Shown one piece after another: positions 34,365-43,054 of a stretch of DNA of 64,000 bases (positions are counted from its first letter, which is position 1; every line of letters starts with the position of its first letter). A program made the position numbers and the translations under genes. The notes under the pieces are model-generated. The model searched no databases, had not been told where the DNA came from, and was given only the letters and a program-made list of their open reading frames with translations. Source of the stretch: Chryseobacterium indologenes (GTDB lineage: Bacteria > Bacteroidota > Bacteroidia > Flavobacteriales > Weeksellaceae); NCBI RefSeq assembly GCF_001295265.1, contig NZ_LJOD01000013.1, positions 62,001-126,000 on the forward strand, given 5' to 3'.

Positions 34365-34835
34365 ATGGCAAGCTATGTAACAAAGGAGGGGCTAGAGAAA
34401 ATGAAAGCTGAGCTGGAACAGTTGGAAACTGTGGAAAGACCAAAAATTACCCAGCAGATCGCAGAAGCAAGAGACAAAGGAGATTTGTCTGAAAATGCAG
34501 AATACGATGCGGCCAAAGAGGCTCAGGGAATGCTTGAAATGAGAATTTCCAAGCTGAAAGATACTATCGCAACCTCTAAAATCATAGATGAAAGTCAACT
34601 AGATACTTCAAAGGTTTCTATACTTACAACAGTAAAGCTTAAAAATAATGCTACCAAGCAGGAGCAGATTTTTACACTGGTACCGGATAATGAAAGTGAC
34701 CTTAAAGCAGGAAAGATTTCTGTGAATACCCCTATCGCAAAAGGACTGCTTGGAAAAGTAGTAGGCGAGACTGCGGATATTGTTCTGCCAAACGGAAACA
34801 AACTGTCTTTCGAAGTATTAGACATTTCTCTATAG
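34365..34835 (+). CDS. greA: Transcription elongation factor GreA
   Basis: GreA rescues backtracked RNA polymerase by stimulating transcript cleavage. I start at ATG 34365 (MASYVTKEGLEKMKAELE); a TTG three codons upstream is less likely. The 156-residue protein has the coiled-coil domain with the acidic tip (ARDKGDLSENAEYDAAKE) and the C-terminal FKBP-like domain (TPIAKGLLGKVVGE). The HIT gene follows after 66 bases. Confidence 0.96.
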   Translation: MASYVTKEGLEKMKAELEQLETVERPKITQQIAEARDKGDLSENAEYDAAKEAQGMLEMRISKLKDTIATSKIIDESQLDTSKVSILTTVKLKNNATKQEQIFTLVPDNESDLKAGKISVNTPIAKGLLGKVVGETADIVLPNGNKLSFEVLDISL

Positions 34836-34901
34836 TCTGATCATCTTCTTATCTGTATTTCTGATTATTAACTCTATTATTTAACTTCTAACTTCTAAAA
34901 C

Positions 34902-35291
34902 ATGAGCAGTATATTCACAAAAATCATCAACGGCGAAATTCCCTCCTATAAAATTGCAGAGGATGAGAACTTTATCGCATTCCTAGATGCAATGCCTTTG
35001 GTGAAAGGACATACACTGGTTGTTCCCAAAAAAGAAGTAGACCTGATCTTTGATCTGGAGAGTGAAGAATACAAAAACCTTTGGGGATTTGCACAGAACG
35101 TAGCGAAGAAGATAAAAAATGCTGTTCCCTGCGTGAGAGTAGGGGTGGCAGTAGTGGGACTTGAAGTTCCGCATGCACATATCCATCTCATCCCTTTGAA
35201 TAAGATGGAAGATATGAATTTCAGAAATGAAAGATTAAAATTAACCGACGAAGAATACACAGAGATTAAAAACTCAATTATTAATTCTTAA
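34902..35291 (+). CDS. HIT family nucleotide-binding protein
   Basis: The 129-residue protein has the histidine-triad motif HAHIHLIPL near residue 89 and the N-terminal SIFTKIINGEIPSYKIAED of HINT-like proteins, which hydrolyse nucleoside phosphoramidates. The exact substrate is not known. It likely shares a transcript with greA and is followed by a terminator. Confidence 0.94.
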   Translation: MSSIFTKIINGEIPSYKIAEDENFIAFLDAMPLVKGHTLVVPKKEVDLIFDLESEEYKNLWGFAQNVAKKIKNAVPCVRVGVAVVGLEVPHAHIHLIPLNKMEDMNFRNERLKLTDEEYTEIKNSIINS

Positions 35292-35299
35292 AAAACATA

Positions 35300-35331
35300 A
35301 ATCGTAAAAAAGTAATTTTTTACGATTTTCT
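35300..35331 (+). terminator. Terminator between the HIT gene and clpX
   Basis: AATCGTAAAAAA (35300-35311) pairs exactly with TTTTTTACGATT (35316-35327), loop GTAA, then a T-rich run. Confidence 0.75.
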
Positions 35332-35358
35332 TTAACATATACAATATATTATTATAGT

Positions 35359-36546
35359 ATGAACTCAAACCAATGTTCTTTCTGCGGCAGAAAAAGAAAT
35401 GAAGTACAGATGCTGATTTCCGGGCAGAATGGTTTTATCTGCGAAAACTGTATAGAGCAGGCGCATGTAATTGTAAAAGACAGCGTTTCCAAGACAGGAT
35501 ATTCACCGGCAGAAACTATAGATGAATTAAAAAAACCTAAGGAGATCAAGGTATTTCTTGATCAATATGTTATCGGGCAGGACCAGGCTAAAAAGCAGCT
35601 TTCAATTGCCGTGTACAATCACTATAAAAGACTTCTTCATGCCAAAGATGAAAACAGGGAAGTAGAGCTGGAAAAGTCTAATATCATCATGATCGGGGAA
35701 ACAGGTACCGGAAAAACCTTGCTGGCAAAAAACATTGCCAGAGAACTGAATGTACCTTTCTGTATTGTAGATGCAACCATCCTCACAGAAGCCGGTTATG
35801 TAGGAGAGGATGTAGAAAGTATCCTTTCACGGCTTCTAATGGTAGCAGATTATGACGTGGAAAAAGCCGAAAAAGGAATTGTATTTATTGATGAGATTGA
35901 TAAGATTGCCAGAAAATCCGATAACCCAAGCATTACAAGAGACGTTTCCGGAGAAGGAGTACAACAGGGATTGCTGAAGCTGCTGGAAGGAAGCATTGTT
36001 AATGTACCGCCTCAGGGAGGAAGAAAACACCCGGACCAGAAATATATCCAGGTCAATACCCAGAATATTTTGTTTATAGCCGGAGGTGCTTTTGACGGAA
36101 TCAAGGAAATTATTGAAAGAAGAATGAACAAGCAGGCAATTGGCTTCAGCTCCGAAAAAATTAATAAAGTAGATGAAGATGAATATGTATTAACGAATAT
36201 TAATGCAATTGACCTTCGTTCTTTCGGATTAATTCCTGAACTTTTGGGAAGGTTTCCAATCATTACTTACCTTGATAAACTGACAAAAGAAACCATGGTA
36301 AGAATTATGAAAGAACCTAAAAATTCTATCATCAATCAATTTGTGGAACTTTTCAAAATGGATGGTACTAAATTATCTTTCACAGACGGGGCTATTGAGA
36401 AAATTGTAGAAGAAACCATTGAGAAGGGATTAGGCGCCAGAGGCTTAAGAGGAACTACCGAAAAGGTTCTGGAAGATTATATGTTTTCCATAGGAGAAGA
36501 GAAAGAAATTATATTGACGGAAGATAATATTTTTGTTAATAAATAA
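35359..36546 (+). CDS. clpX: ATP-dependent Clp protease ATP-binding subunit ClpX
   Basis: ClpX unfolds substrates and feeds them to ClpP. The 395-residue protein has the N-terminal zinc finger (CSFC and CENC), Walker A (GETGTGKT), the pore loop GYVGEDV, Walker B (IVFIDEID) and the ClpP-binding loop with IGF (NKQAIGFSSEK). No clpP gene is next to it in this window. Confidence 0.97.
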   Translation: MNSNQCSFCGRKRNEVQMLISGQNGFICENCIEQAHVIVKDSVSKTGYSPAETIDELKKPKEIKVFLDQYVIGQDQAKKQLSIAVYNHYKRLLHAKDENREVELEKSNIIMIGETGTGKTLLAKNIARELNVPFCIVDATILTEAGYVGEDVESILSRLLMVADYDVEKAEKGIVFIDEIDKIARKSDNPSITRDVSGEGVQQGLLKLLEGSIVNVPPQGGRKHPDQKYIQVNTQNILFIAGGAFDGIKEIIERRMNKQAIGFSSEKINKVDEDEYVLTNINAIDLRSFGLIPELLGRFPIITYLDKLTKETMVRIMKEPKNSIINQFVELFKMDGTKLSFTDGAIEKIVEETIEKGLGARGLRGTTEKVLEDYMFSIGEEKEIILTEDNIFVNK

Positions 36547-36556
36547 AATATATTTT

Positions 36557-36584
36557 TTTGTAAGAAATAAAAATCATACCTTTG
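36557..36584 (+). promoter_or_regulatory. Probable promoter of the T9SS surface protein gene
   Basis: TTTG at 36557-36560 and TACCTTTG at 36577-36584, a full -7 match, are 16 bases apart, slightly short of the usual spacing. The ATG is 37 bases further on. Confidence 0.5.
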
Positions 36585-36621
36585 CGGGTGAGATTGTATT
36601 AACACACAAATAATTTATACA

Positions 36622-38607
36622 ATGAGAAAAAGTTTATTTGCTATAGGTCTTTTAGCCGTTAGCTATTCTGTTCAGGCGCAGAATGTTTTATGTCACGTAG
36701 ACACTAACGCTAATATGTATGTAAGCGAAGGTACCCTGGTTTATAGTGGTGGAGGTGTACAGACAAAAGGCAATGGTCTTCTGGATGTTCACGGTAACGT
36801 TATGATTGTAGGTGCCGCAGGAGATGCTTTAAAAACAATTACCAGCACCGGAACAGATAAAACCGATGGTGGTAATATCGTGTTAAGGCTCAATAATTCA
36901 GCCAGCTATGATACTTCTACTTACGGGCAGCTGTATATTAACGGTTTAAACCAATCAGATATTACAGGTATTGTAAGTAAAGAATTCAAAAGCAAAAAGC
37001 ATGGTAATGGTAATTTCTACCAGCAATTGGCAATGCCGTTTTTTGGTAAAACCCTGAGCTCTTTATCTACAGAATTCGGTAAAGTATTCAATACTCAGCG
37101 ATACAGTAAGAATGAAATTCTAAAGCTGAATAATACCAACAATGTTGCCGAAACAATCACCAGTCTTGCAACAACAACCAGCGATCCGTCCGGCTACTAT
37201 ATGTTGGGATCAAACAACAACAACTTAGACACCAGTACGCCGCCGGCTTCCCTTCCAACGATTGCTCCAACCCCTACCGGTTCTGTTTATACTATTAACG
37301 GACGCCCTAATGCAACATTAGCCACTGCTACCCTGCAGAATGGTGGAAGTGTAGATTTCGGGGCTAATGGTACGAACCTGAATCCGTATGGTGAAATGTA
37401 TAACTCTCATGTCCAGGATCAGTTTGAGTTTTCAACGGGAGCCTGGGTGTCATCCACATATGGGAAAAATTTCTATCAGTTTGGAAATCCTTTCCTAACC
37501 AATCTTGACCTGTCAAGAATCGGTTATGTTGAAAACGGAGGTATTACAGACGGAAATAATATTACCAATATCTGGGGAGTAAGATATGACCCGGGAACTG
37601 TTGTGGTTACCGCTGCAGGTAATGCATACAGTATGGGAGCTCAGATTCAGACTTATAACCCTGTAACCGGGGTTCCGGCAGGAGACGTAGGGCTTATCAT
37701 CAAACCTATGCAGGCATTTGTATTGAAACTGAGAAACAACAATCCTCAGACTTTAGATTTTAATACCCTTAGAAGATTTAATTCCACAACCAGAGCAGCA
37801 GCTACAGATTACAATGTAACAGCAGCGAAAAACACAACTACTGCCGGAACAATGAAGCAGCTTGGAGTAATTGGTCTGGATGCTAACGGGTATGAAGTTT
37901 CAAGAACATATTATGTAGTTTCCAATACTGCTACTACAGGATTTCAATCTTCAATTGCCACTACTGTTCAGGCAACCAATACGAGTTCCAATCTGATCGG
38001 TACATTTGAAGAATTGCCAAATGGAGGGTATGACCCGAACTACAACGCAAAATACTGGCTGTATATTAATGAAGCCAATGAGGATAACTTCTTAGGAAAA
38101 GATATCTTACTTTGGAATTATGACTATGATAAGCCAAACAGAAAAATTGTATCCTATAAATTTGAGATCAGAGAAAATGCTGAACTTGTTCCGGCAGGAA
38201 CGCACCAGCTTTCTTCAGGAATCGGTTTCTACTACAAAGCTTCTAACGGTACAGTACAGCAGGCGAAACAAGGGGATATAGTGTCTCTGACATCTAAATC
38301 TTATAATTTATATTACGGTGAGCCAAACAGAGGTTCTTTAAGAACAAATGATACCGAGGCTACACAATCGAGAACAATGGTAGTTTATAATCCTGATATT
38401 ACCAACTACATTGTGAGATTCGATCCGGATTGGAAAAAAGCAGATATTGAAGTTTATGATATGAGCGGTAAACTGGTTATTTCTAAAAAAGCAGTTGACA
38501 CATCCAGAGATTTTGTAATTGAGCTTAACAGCGCTCTTAAAAACTCTTATGTTGTAAAAATTGTTTCAGATAAAGGAATAACCGTTAGCACTAAAATCTT
38601 AAAATAA
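36622..38607 (+). CDS. Large T9SS-exported surface protein
   Basis: The 661-residue protein has a signal peptide (MRKSLFAIGLLAVSYSVQAQ), a long beta-rich asparagine- and threonine-rich body, and a C-terminal T9SS-like domain (KADIEVYDMSGKLVISKKAV, ending ITVSTKILK). I recognise no catalytic motif. Such proteins are often adhesins or surface-layer components. A small signal-peptide membrane protein gene follows after five bases. Confidence 0.82.
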   Translation: MRKSLFAIGLLAVSYSVQAQNVLCHVDTNANMYVSEGTLVYSGGGVQTKGNGLLDVHGNVMIVGAAGDALKTITSTGTDKTDGGNIVLRLNNSASYDTSTYGQLYINGLNQSDITGIVSKEFKSKKHGNGNFYQQLAMPFFGKTLSSLSTEFGKVFNTQRYSKNEILKLNNTNNVAETITSLATTTSDPSGYYMLGSNNNNLDTSTPPASLPTIAPTPTGSVYTINGRPNATLATATLQNGGSVDFGANGTNLNPYGEMYNSHVQDQFEFSTGAWVSSTYGKNFYQFGNPFLTNLDLSRIGYVENGGITDGNNITNIWGVRYDPGTVVVTAAGNAYSMGAQIQTYNPVTGVPAGDVGLIIKPMQAFVLKLRNNNPQTLDFNTLRRFNSTTRAAATDYNVTAAKNTTTAGTMKQLGVIGLDANGYEVSRTYYVVSNTATTGFQSSIATTVQATNTSSNLIGTFEELPNGGYDPNYNAKYWLYINEANEDNFLGKDILLWNYDYDKPNRKIVSYKFEIRENAELVPAGTHQLSSGIGFYYKASNGTVQQAKQGDIVSLTSKSYNLYYGEPNRGSLRTNDTEATQSRTMVVYNPDITNYIVRFDPDWKKADIEVYDMSGKLVISKKAVDTSRDFVIELNSALKNSYVVKIVSDKGITVSTKILK

Positions 38608-38612
38608 ATATT

Positions 38613-38837
38613 ATGAAAACTATAAATAAACTAGTATCAGCTCTTTTTTTATTCGCCGTATTACTGGTCCGGGCAGCAGACCCTAATGATATGCCAGTAC
38701 CGGGTGATGGTGGGTCGGGAACAGTAGGTCCCGGAAAACCAGCTTCTCCAATTGATATGTACATTTATGTACTGGGAATAGTAGCCATCATCTTCATTGC
38801 CTATTATACTAAAAAATATAAGAGCGTAAAAGCCTAA
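38613..38837 (+). CDS. Small signal-peptide and single-pass protein paired with T9SS cargo
   Basis: The 74-residue protein has a signal peptide ending near LLVRA, a short glycine and proline-rich linker (DMPVPGDGGSGTVGPGKPA), then the motif ASPIDMYIYVLGIVAIIFIA that spans the membrane, and a basic end. Similar small proteins are common behind T9SS genes in flavobacteria; their role is unknown. A terminator follows. Confidence 0.7.
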   Translation: MKTINKLVSALFLFAVLLVRAADPNDMPVPGDGGSGTVGPGKPASPIDMYIYVLGIVAIIFIAYYTKKYKSVKA

Positions 38838-38857
38838 AATTTTATTAAAATAACATT

Positions 38858-38890
38858 AAACTCTCTGATTAGTCGGAGAGTTTTTTTATT
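38858..38890 (+). terminator. Terminator after the small T9SS-paired gene
   Basis: AAACTCTCTGA (38858-38868) pairs with TCGGAGAGTTT (38873-38883, one G-U pair), followed by a T-run. The TlpA gene begins only 15 bases past the stem, so it must have a promoter very close by or be read through. Confidence 0.75.
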
Positions 38891-38898
38891 TTTACCCT

Positions 38899-40191
38899 AT
38901 GAAAAAGATTTATATAGTATCTGCAGTATTAGCTGCGTTTTCTTTACAGGCTCAATTTACTGTAACCATTCAGGCGCCTGCAGATTTTAAAGATCAGGAT
39001 GCCATTCTATATACCCTAAACGGCTCAAAGGACGTTATTGTTACCAAAGAGCAGAATAAAAACAATACCTGGACTTTCAAGAATCCTAATCACTATATGG
39101 GAATGATGAAAGTATATTTCCCGGGCTCCAATAATACCGTTAGTTTTGTTTCTGAAAATAAGAATGTCAATATCAAACTGGATGTTCGGAACAATAAAAT
39201 TAAAGATGTAGCTTATCTGGATGAAGTTAATGATCTTATGAGCAAGCAACAGGAAGGTTCCCAGAAAAAAGAGCTGATTCTTCCGGCTTTAGCACAGATT
39301 AAAGAATATTATAAGGATAATACAGATTTCGGGAAAGCTCTTAAAATAGAAATTGAAAGACTTTCAGGTAATGCTGCTGTTATAGATCCTGTAAAACACC
39401 CGTTTATTTCCTTCTATAATACCAATTACAGCAAGTTTCTGTCTAATTCTTCAGATCCTTCTAAAAAGGTTTCCCAGGAAGATATCATCAACTTTCTGGA
39501 TAAGTCTAATGACATGCTTGAGTCTTCATCCTTATTAAGACCTGTTTTGGTGGCTTATCTTAATGCCGGAGGCAATACCAATGTGCCCGGTTCTGTGGAT
39601 AAGCTTTTAGACCGCTTAAAAGTTGAAACTCCGAGAGGGCAGGCTGTTCTGTCTGAGCTCATTGATATCTTCGATGCTTATGAAATGGACGAGTTTAAAA
39701 ATAAATACCTCACCCTGGCTAAAAACCTTAAGTGTACAATCACTGACAGATTAGCTTCTACATTAAAATCTAATGCTAATGTGGAAATAGGGGCTGTGTT
39801 TCCTAATTATAAGTTCCAGTCGCCTGTGAATACAACGGCAAAGTCGCTTCAGGATGTAAAAGCAGACAAGAAGGTGGTTGTTTTCTGGTCATCTACATGT
39901 TCTCACTGCGAAACAGAGCTGCCTAAGCTTCTGGAGAAATATAATGAGCTCAAAGCAAAAAACATCCAGATTGTAGGTCTGTCTTTAGATACAGATAAGA
40001 ATTCTTATACCAACAGAATTGCAGCATTTCCATGGATCAATGATTCTGAATTAAGAGGATGGAACAGCAGTTATACCGAAACGTACAATGTTCATGCAAC
40101 ACCTACCTATTTTATTTTAGATGCTAACAATAAGATAATCAGCAAACCAGATCATGTTGGTGATGTTTTGGAATATTTTAAGGTAAAATAA
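38899..40191 (+). CDS. TlpA-like thiol-disulfide oxidoreductase
   Basis: The 430-residue protein has a signal peptide and a C-terminal thioredoxin-fold domain with VVFWSSTCSHCETELPKLL, whose CSHC is the redox-active pair, and the cis-proline region VHATPTYFIL. About 290 residues precede it, a beta-rich DUF4369-like part then a helical part. It likely acts in the periplasm, for example in cytochrome or disulfide handling. Confidence 0.85.
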   Translation: MKKIYIVSAVLAAFSLQAQFTVTIQAPADFKDQDAILYTLNGSKDVIVTKEQNKNNTWTFKNPNHYMGMMKVYFPGSNNTVSFVSENKNVNIKLDVRNNKIKDVAYLDEVNDLMSKQQEGSQKKELILPALAQIKEYYKDNTDFGKALKIEIERLSGNAAVIDPVKHPFISFYNTNYSKFLSNSSDPSKKVSQEDIINFLDKSNDMLESSSLLRPVLVAYLNAGGNTNVPGSVDKLLDRLKVETPRGQAVLSELIDIFDAYEMDEFKNKYLTLAKNLKCTITDRLASTLKSNANVEIGAVFPNYKFQSPVNTTAKSLQDVKADKKVVVFWSSTCSHCETELPKLLEKYNELKAKNIQIVGLSLDTDKNSYTNRIAAFPWINDSELRGWNSSYTETYNVHATPTYFILDANNKIISKPDHVGDVLEYFKVK

Positions 40192-40193
40192 TT

Positions 40194-40223
40194 TTGGTAG
40201 TAAATAAATATTTTCTATATTTG
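40194..40223 (+). promoter_or_regulatory. Promoter of tRNA-Met
   Basis: TTG at 40194-40196, 19 bases, then TATATTTG at 40216-40223. Both boxes and the spacing match the Bacteroidota consensus exactly. The mature tRNA begins 13 bases later. Confidence 0.75.
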
Positions 40224-40235
40224 CACCACCAAAAC

Positions 40236-40309
40236 GGCGAGGTAGCTCAGTTGGTTAGAGCGCAGGATTCATAACCCTGAGGTCACGGGTTCAATTCCCG
40301 TCTTCGCTA
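40236..40309 (+). tRNA. tRNA-Met (anticodon CAU)
   Basis: The 74-base sequence folds into a cloverleaf: acceptor GGCGAGG with CTTCGCT, D-arm GCTCAGTTGGTTAGAGC, anticodon loop TTCATAA, T-arm ACGGGTTCAATTCCCGT. CCA is not encoded. The anticodon stem and loop match elongator methionine tRNAs of Bacteroidota; a CAU anticodon also occurs in initiator and lysidine-modified isoleucine tRNAs, which differ in other positions. Confidence 0.93.
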
Positions 40310-40311
40310 CA

Positions 40312-40340
40312 AAAATCCCCTATTTATAGGGGATTTTCTT
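40312..40340 (+). terminator. Terminator after tRNA-Met
   Basis: AATCCCCTA pairs with TAGGGGATT across the loop TTTA, preceded by an A-run and followed by TTCTTTTTAT. It begins within a few bases of the tRNA 3-prime end. Confidence 0.8.
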
Positions 40341-40593
40341 TTTATACACCCAGTTTTACACCCCTTTTACCTTCCCCCAGAATATCTTGTTCCTTTGAAC
40401 GTAAATAATAGTTGATGATGGCGGTTGATCTCTTTTATAATCAAAAATGGAAGTTGGTAAGAATATCTGCTTTTTGATTTATTTTGTTATTGCAATTCTA
40501 TTTTATCATTATAACATACAAAGCTGTAAGGGTATCTTACTGCCTTTAATTATATTAGTCAAATAAATTATCACAATAGGGGGATAATTTAGG

Positions 40594-40607
40594 TATAAAT
40601 ACGTACT
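40594..40607 (+). promoter_or_regulatory. Element GTATAAATACGTAC upstream of tyrosinase
   Basis: It shares GTATAAATACGT with the palindrome upstream of the tail-collar gene (22699-22716), in the same orientation to the downstream gene. It lies 66 bases before the tyrosinase ATG, after a GGGGGATAATT run. The rest of 40341-40673 shows no gene. Confidence 0.4.
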
Positions 40608-40673
40608 GTTTTTTTTAGAAGGCTGCTTAGATTTGTATTTAACATAAAAGTATAAAACAAAAAAACTAATTCT

Positions 40674-42185
40674 ATGGCTAAATTCTTAAGAAAAAATGCA
40701 TGGGAGAATGGGGGAACTTTTAATAACCCCGATCTTTTTTGGTATGCAAAAGGAGTAGGCGTTCTGCAGTCCAGACTTCTGAGTGATGAAAACAGCTGGT
40801 GGTTCTTTGCCGCTATTCATGGTGAACAGATGGGAGGAACGAAATTTCCGAACTGGAATGTTCTTACAGGGGTTCCAAAAGTTCCGACAAGCCCGCTTCC
40901 TTCCCCGGATGTTATTAAAAAATTCTGGAATCAATGTCAGCACCAAAGCTGGTACTTTACACCATGGCATCGTGGTTACCTTATTGCTTTGGAAGAGCAG
41001 GTTCGTCAGGCAGTGATCAGTTTAGGAGGCCCCGCAGACTGGGCACTTCCTTATTGGAATTATTTAGGTCCTGGAGATCAGTATAAAATTCCGCCTGCCT
41101 TTATGGAGGAAACAATGCCTGATGGTAGCGCCAATCCTTTATATGTAACCGCAAGATACGGGCCTAAAAGTGACGGAAATGTATATGTGCCGATTCCGCC
41201 TATATCGGAAGTGTGCCAGGGAAATACCATTTATACAGGAAGCAATACTTCAACACCGCACCCCGGATATGGAGGACCAAAAACAAAATTTTCACATGAC
41301 GGTAATGTGAGCGGAAATTTAGAAAGCAATCCCCACAACCTGGTGCACGTAAAGGTAGGAGGTCAGGACGGATGGATGTCAGATCCTGATTCTGCCGGAC
41401 TGGATCCTATTTTTTATCTGCATCACTGCAATATAGACAGAATGTGGGCGGCATGGAATACAAGCAATGATAATCCTACAGATCCGGATTGGTTAAATGG
41501 GCCTGCAGCATTGGGAGAAAGAGAGTTTATCATGCCTGTACCGGGTAATGATAAAGGCTGGGTATACACTCCGGCAGAAATGAGTAACTTAGAGACACTG
41601 GATTACAGTTATGATGACCTTTCACTGACTACAGCTCCGCTGCCTCAGAAGACCCTGGCTCAGAGATTAAATAAATTAGGTGCACAGCCTGTTGAAAATC
41701 TGGAAGAAAAAAATATGGATTTAGGACGTAACTCAGAACTTGTTGGTGCCAATGCAGGACAAGTTCAATTGGACGGATCGGGAACAAAAACCAGTGTAAA
41801 GCTGGAAGGAAGCTCCTGGAAAAATGTATCCGGCAGTCTGATGAAGGCTTCAGCAATCAGTCTGCCGGATCAGGTCTATCTTCAGCTGGAAAATGTAAAA
41901 GGAACTGCTGATTCCAATGTTCTGAGTGTTTCGGTAAATCATCAGCTGGCGGGATACGTTTCTCTTTTCGGATTGCGTAATGCTTCTGACAAAGACGGAC
42001 ACAATGGCGGTAATGGACTTACTTTTATCCTGAACATTACAGATATCATAGATAATCTGTTTGTGAGCAATAATCTAGATGTGAATTCACTGGAAGTAGC
42101 TATTCTGCCTGATAACGCAATTCCGGATGGCGAAACCATCACGGTAGGCCGGGTGAGCATTTACCGCGAACAGCAGAAATTATGA
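40674..42185 (+). CDS. Tyrosinase-family polyphenol oxidase
   Basis: This dicopper enzyme oxidises phenols to quinones. The 503-residue protein has the CuA histidines in AAIHGEQMG, CQHQSW and FTPWHRGYL, and the CuB histidines in NPHNLVHVKVGG and FYLHHCNIDRMWAAW. The C-terminal part from about residue 340 is beta-rich and resembles the shield domain of plant polyphenol oxidases (ISLPDQVYLQLENVKG). No signal peptide is visible. The stop overlaps the start of the DUF2182 gene in an ATGA. Confidence 0.9.
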   Translation: MAKFLRKNAWENGGTFNNPDLFWYAKGVGVLQSRLLSDENSWWFFAAIHGEQMGGTKFPNWNVLTGVPKVPTSPLPSPDVIKKFWNQCQHQSWYFTPWHRGYLIALEEQVRQAVISLGGPADWALPYWNYLGPGDQYKIPPAFMEETMPDGSANPLYVTARYGPKSDGNVYVPIPPISEVCQGNTIYTGSNTSTPHPGYGGPKTKFSHDGNVSGNLESNPHNLVHVKVGGQDGWMSDPDSAGLDPIFYLHHCNIDRMWAAWNTSNDNPTDPDWLNGPAALGEREFIMPVPGNDKGWVYTPAEMSNLETLDYSYDDLSLTTAPLPQKTLAQRLNKLGAQPVENLEEKNMDLGRNSELVGANAGQVQLDGSGTKTSVKLEGSSWKNVSGSLMKASAISLPDQVYLQLENVKGTADSNVLSVSVNHQLAGYVSLFGLRNASDKDGHNGGNGLTFILNITDIIDNLFVSNNLDVNSLEVAILPDNAIPDGETITVGRVSIYREQQKL

Positions 42186-42988
42186 AAACCTCAGTAAGAG
42201 AAGACAGCTATATCACGGCTGCCATTCTCATCATAAGTGCCATATTCTGGATGATACTGCTTCTGGATCCGGGAGGGATCTTGGGAATAAAACACTGTCA
42301 CATGACAACAGATGGTGCCTCAAATGTCTCCCTTAAAATGATGCTTCAGATGAACCCTTTTTCAGATATGATGACAGGCTGGATTCTTATGGTATTAGCA
42401 ATGATGCTCCCAAAGCTTATTTCCCCTGTTCAGTATATTTATGCAAAAAGCCTTAAGAAACGTCGTTTCTGGCTAAGTCTACTTTTTGTATTAAGCTATT
42501 CCATGGTCTGGACAATTATGGGAATGGTTATGAATGCTGTTATCCTCGGGTTTAATCTATTATTACCCGGCGGATCTTATCTTCCGGCTCTTATAGTAGG
42601 AGTTATAGCTTTGATCTGGCAATTTTCACCCGTGAAGCAACTGTGTCTGAACCGTGGGCATGATCATCGTTCAATAGCAGCTTTCGGATGGGATGCAGAC
42701 CGGGACGTCCTCAAATTCGGAATCATGCACGGAATCTGGTGTATCGGCTCAGGATGGGCATTAATGCTTTTTCCGATGTTGCTGCCGGAAGGGCATAACC
42801 TTGCAATGATTGTGGTAACGGTTATTATGATCAGTGAACACATGGAGCATCCGAGATATCCGCGCTGGTATTTTGATTTCCGTCTGAAACTCATCCGGAT
42901 TATGGTGGGCAGAATAAAAATCAATTTTAAAAGAAAAGAAAAAATTCAACATCATGTTCAATTCAATATGACTGAAAAATTTCTTTAA
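42182..42988 (+). CDS. DUF2182 membrane protein
   Basis: The 268-residue protein has about six to seven membrane segments and the DUF2182 motif WILMVLAMMLPKLISPVQY, with SPVKQLCLNRGHD later. It is rich in methionine and histidine (KHCHMTTDG, MHGIWCIGSGW, ISEHMEHPRY), as expected of a metal-handling membrane protein. It overlaps the tyrosinase gene by four bases. That coupling suggests a role in copper supply, which is inference. Confidence 0.85.
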   Translation: MKTSVREDSYITAAILIISAIFWMILLLDPGGILGIKHCHMTTDGASNVSLKMMLQMNPFSDMMTGWILMVLAMMLPKLISPVQYIYAKSLKKRRFWLSLLFVLSYSMVWTIMGMVMNAVILGFNLLLPGGSYLPALIVGVIALIWQFSPVKQLCLNRGHDHRSIAAFGWDADRDVLKFGIMHGIWCIGSGWALMLFPMLLPEGHNLAMIVVTVIMISEHMEHPRYPRWYFDFRLKLIRIMVGRIKINFKRKEKIQHHVQFNMTEKFL

Positions 42989-43004
42989 ATTTTGAAACAA
43001 AAAT

Positions 43005-43036
43005 AAAGCCGCAGTCTAAAACAGATTGCGGTTTTT
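43005..43036. terminator. Bidirectional terminator between DUF2182 and HlyD genes
   Basis: AAAGCCGCAGTCT (43005-43017) pairs with AGATTGCGGTTTT (43023-43035, two G-U pairs) and has A and T runs on the sides. It separates convergent transcripts. Confidence 0.75.
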
Positions 43037-43054
43037 ATATTTTTAAGCGATACA

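Noticed and set aside
40236..40309. tRNA-Ile with a lysidine-modified CAU anticodon
   Set aside because: The anticodon alone cannot exclude it, but the stem sequences around the anticodon match elongator methionine tRNAs of related bacteria better.
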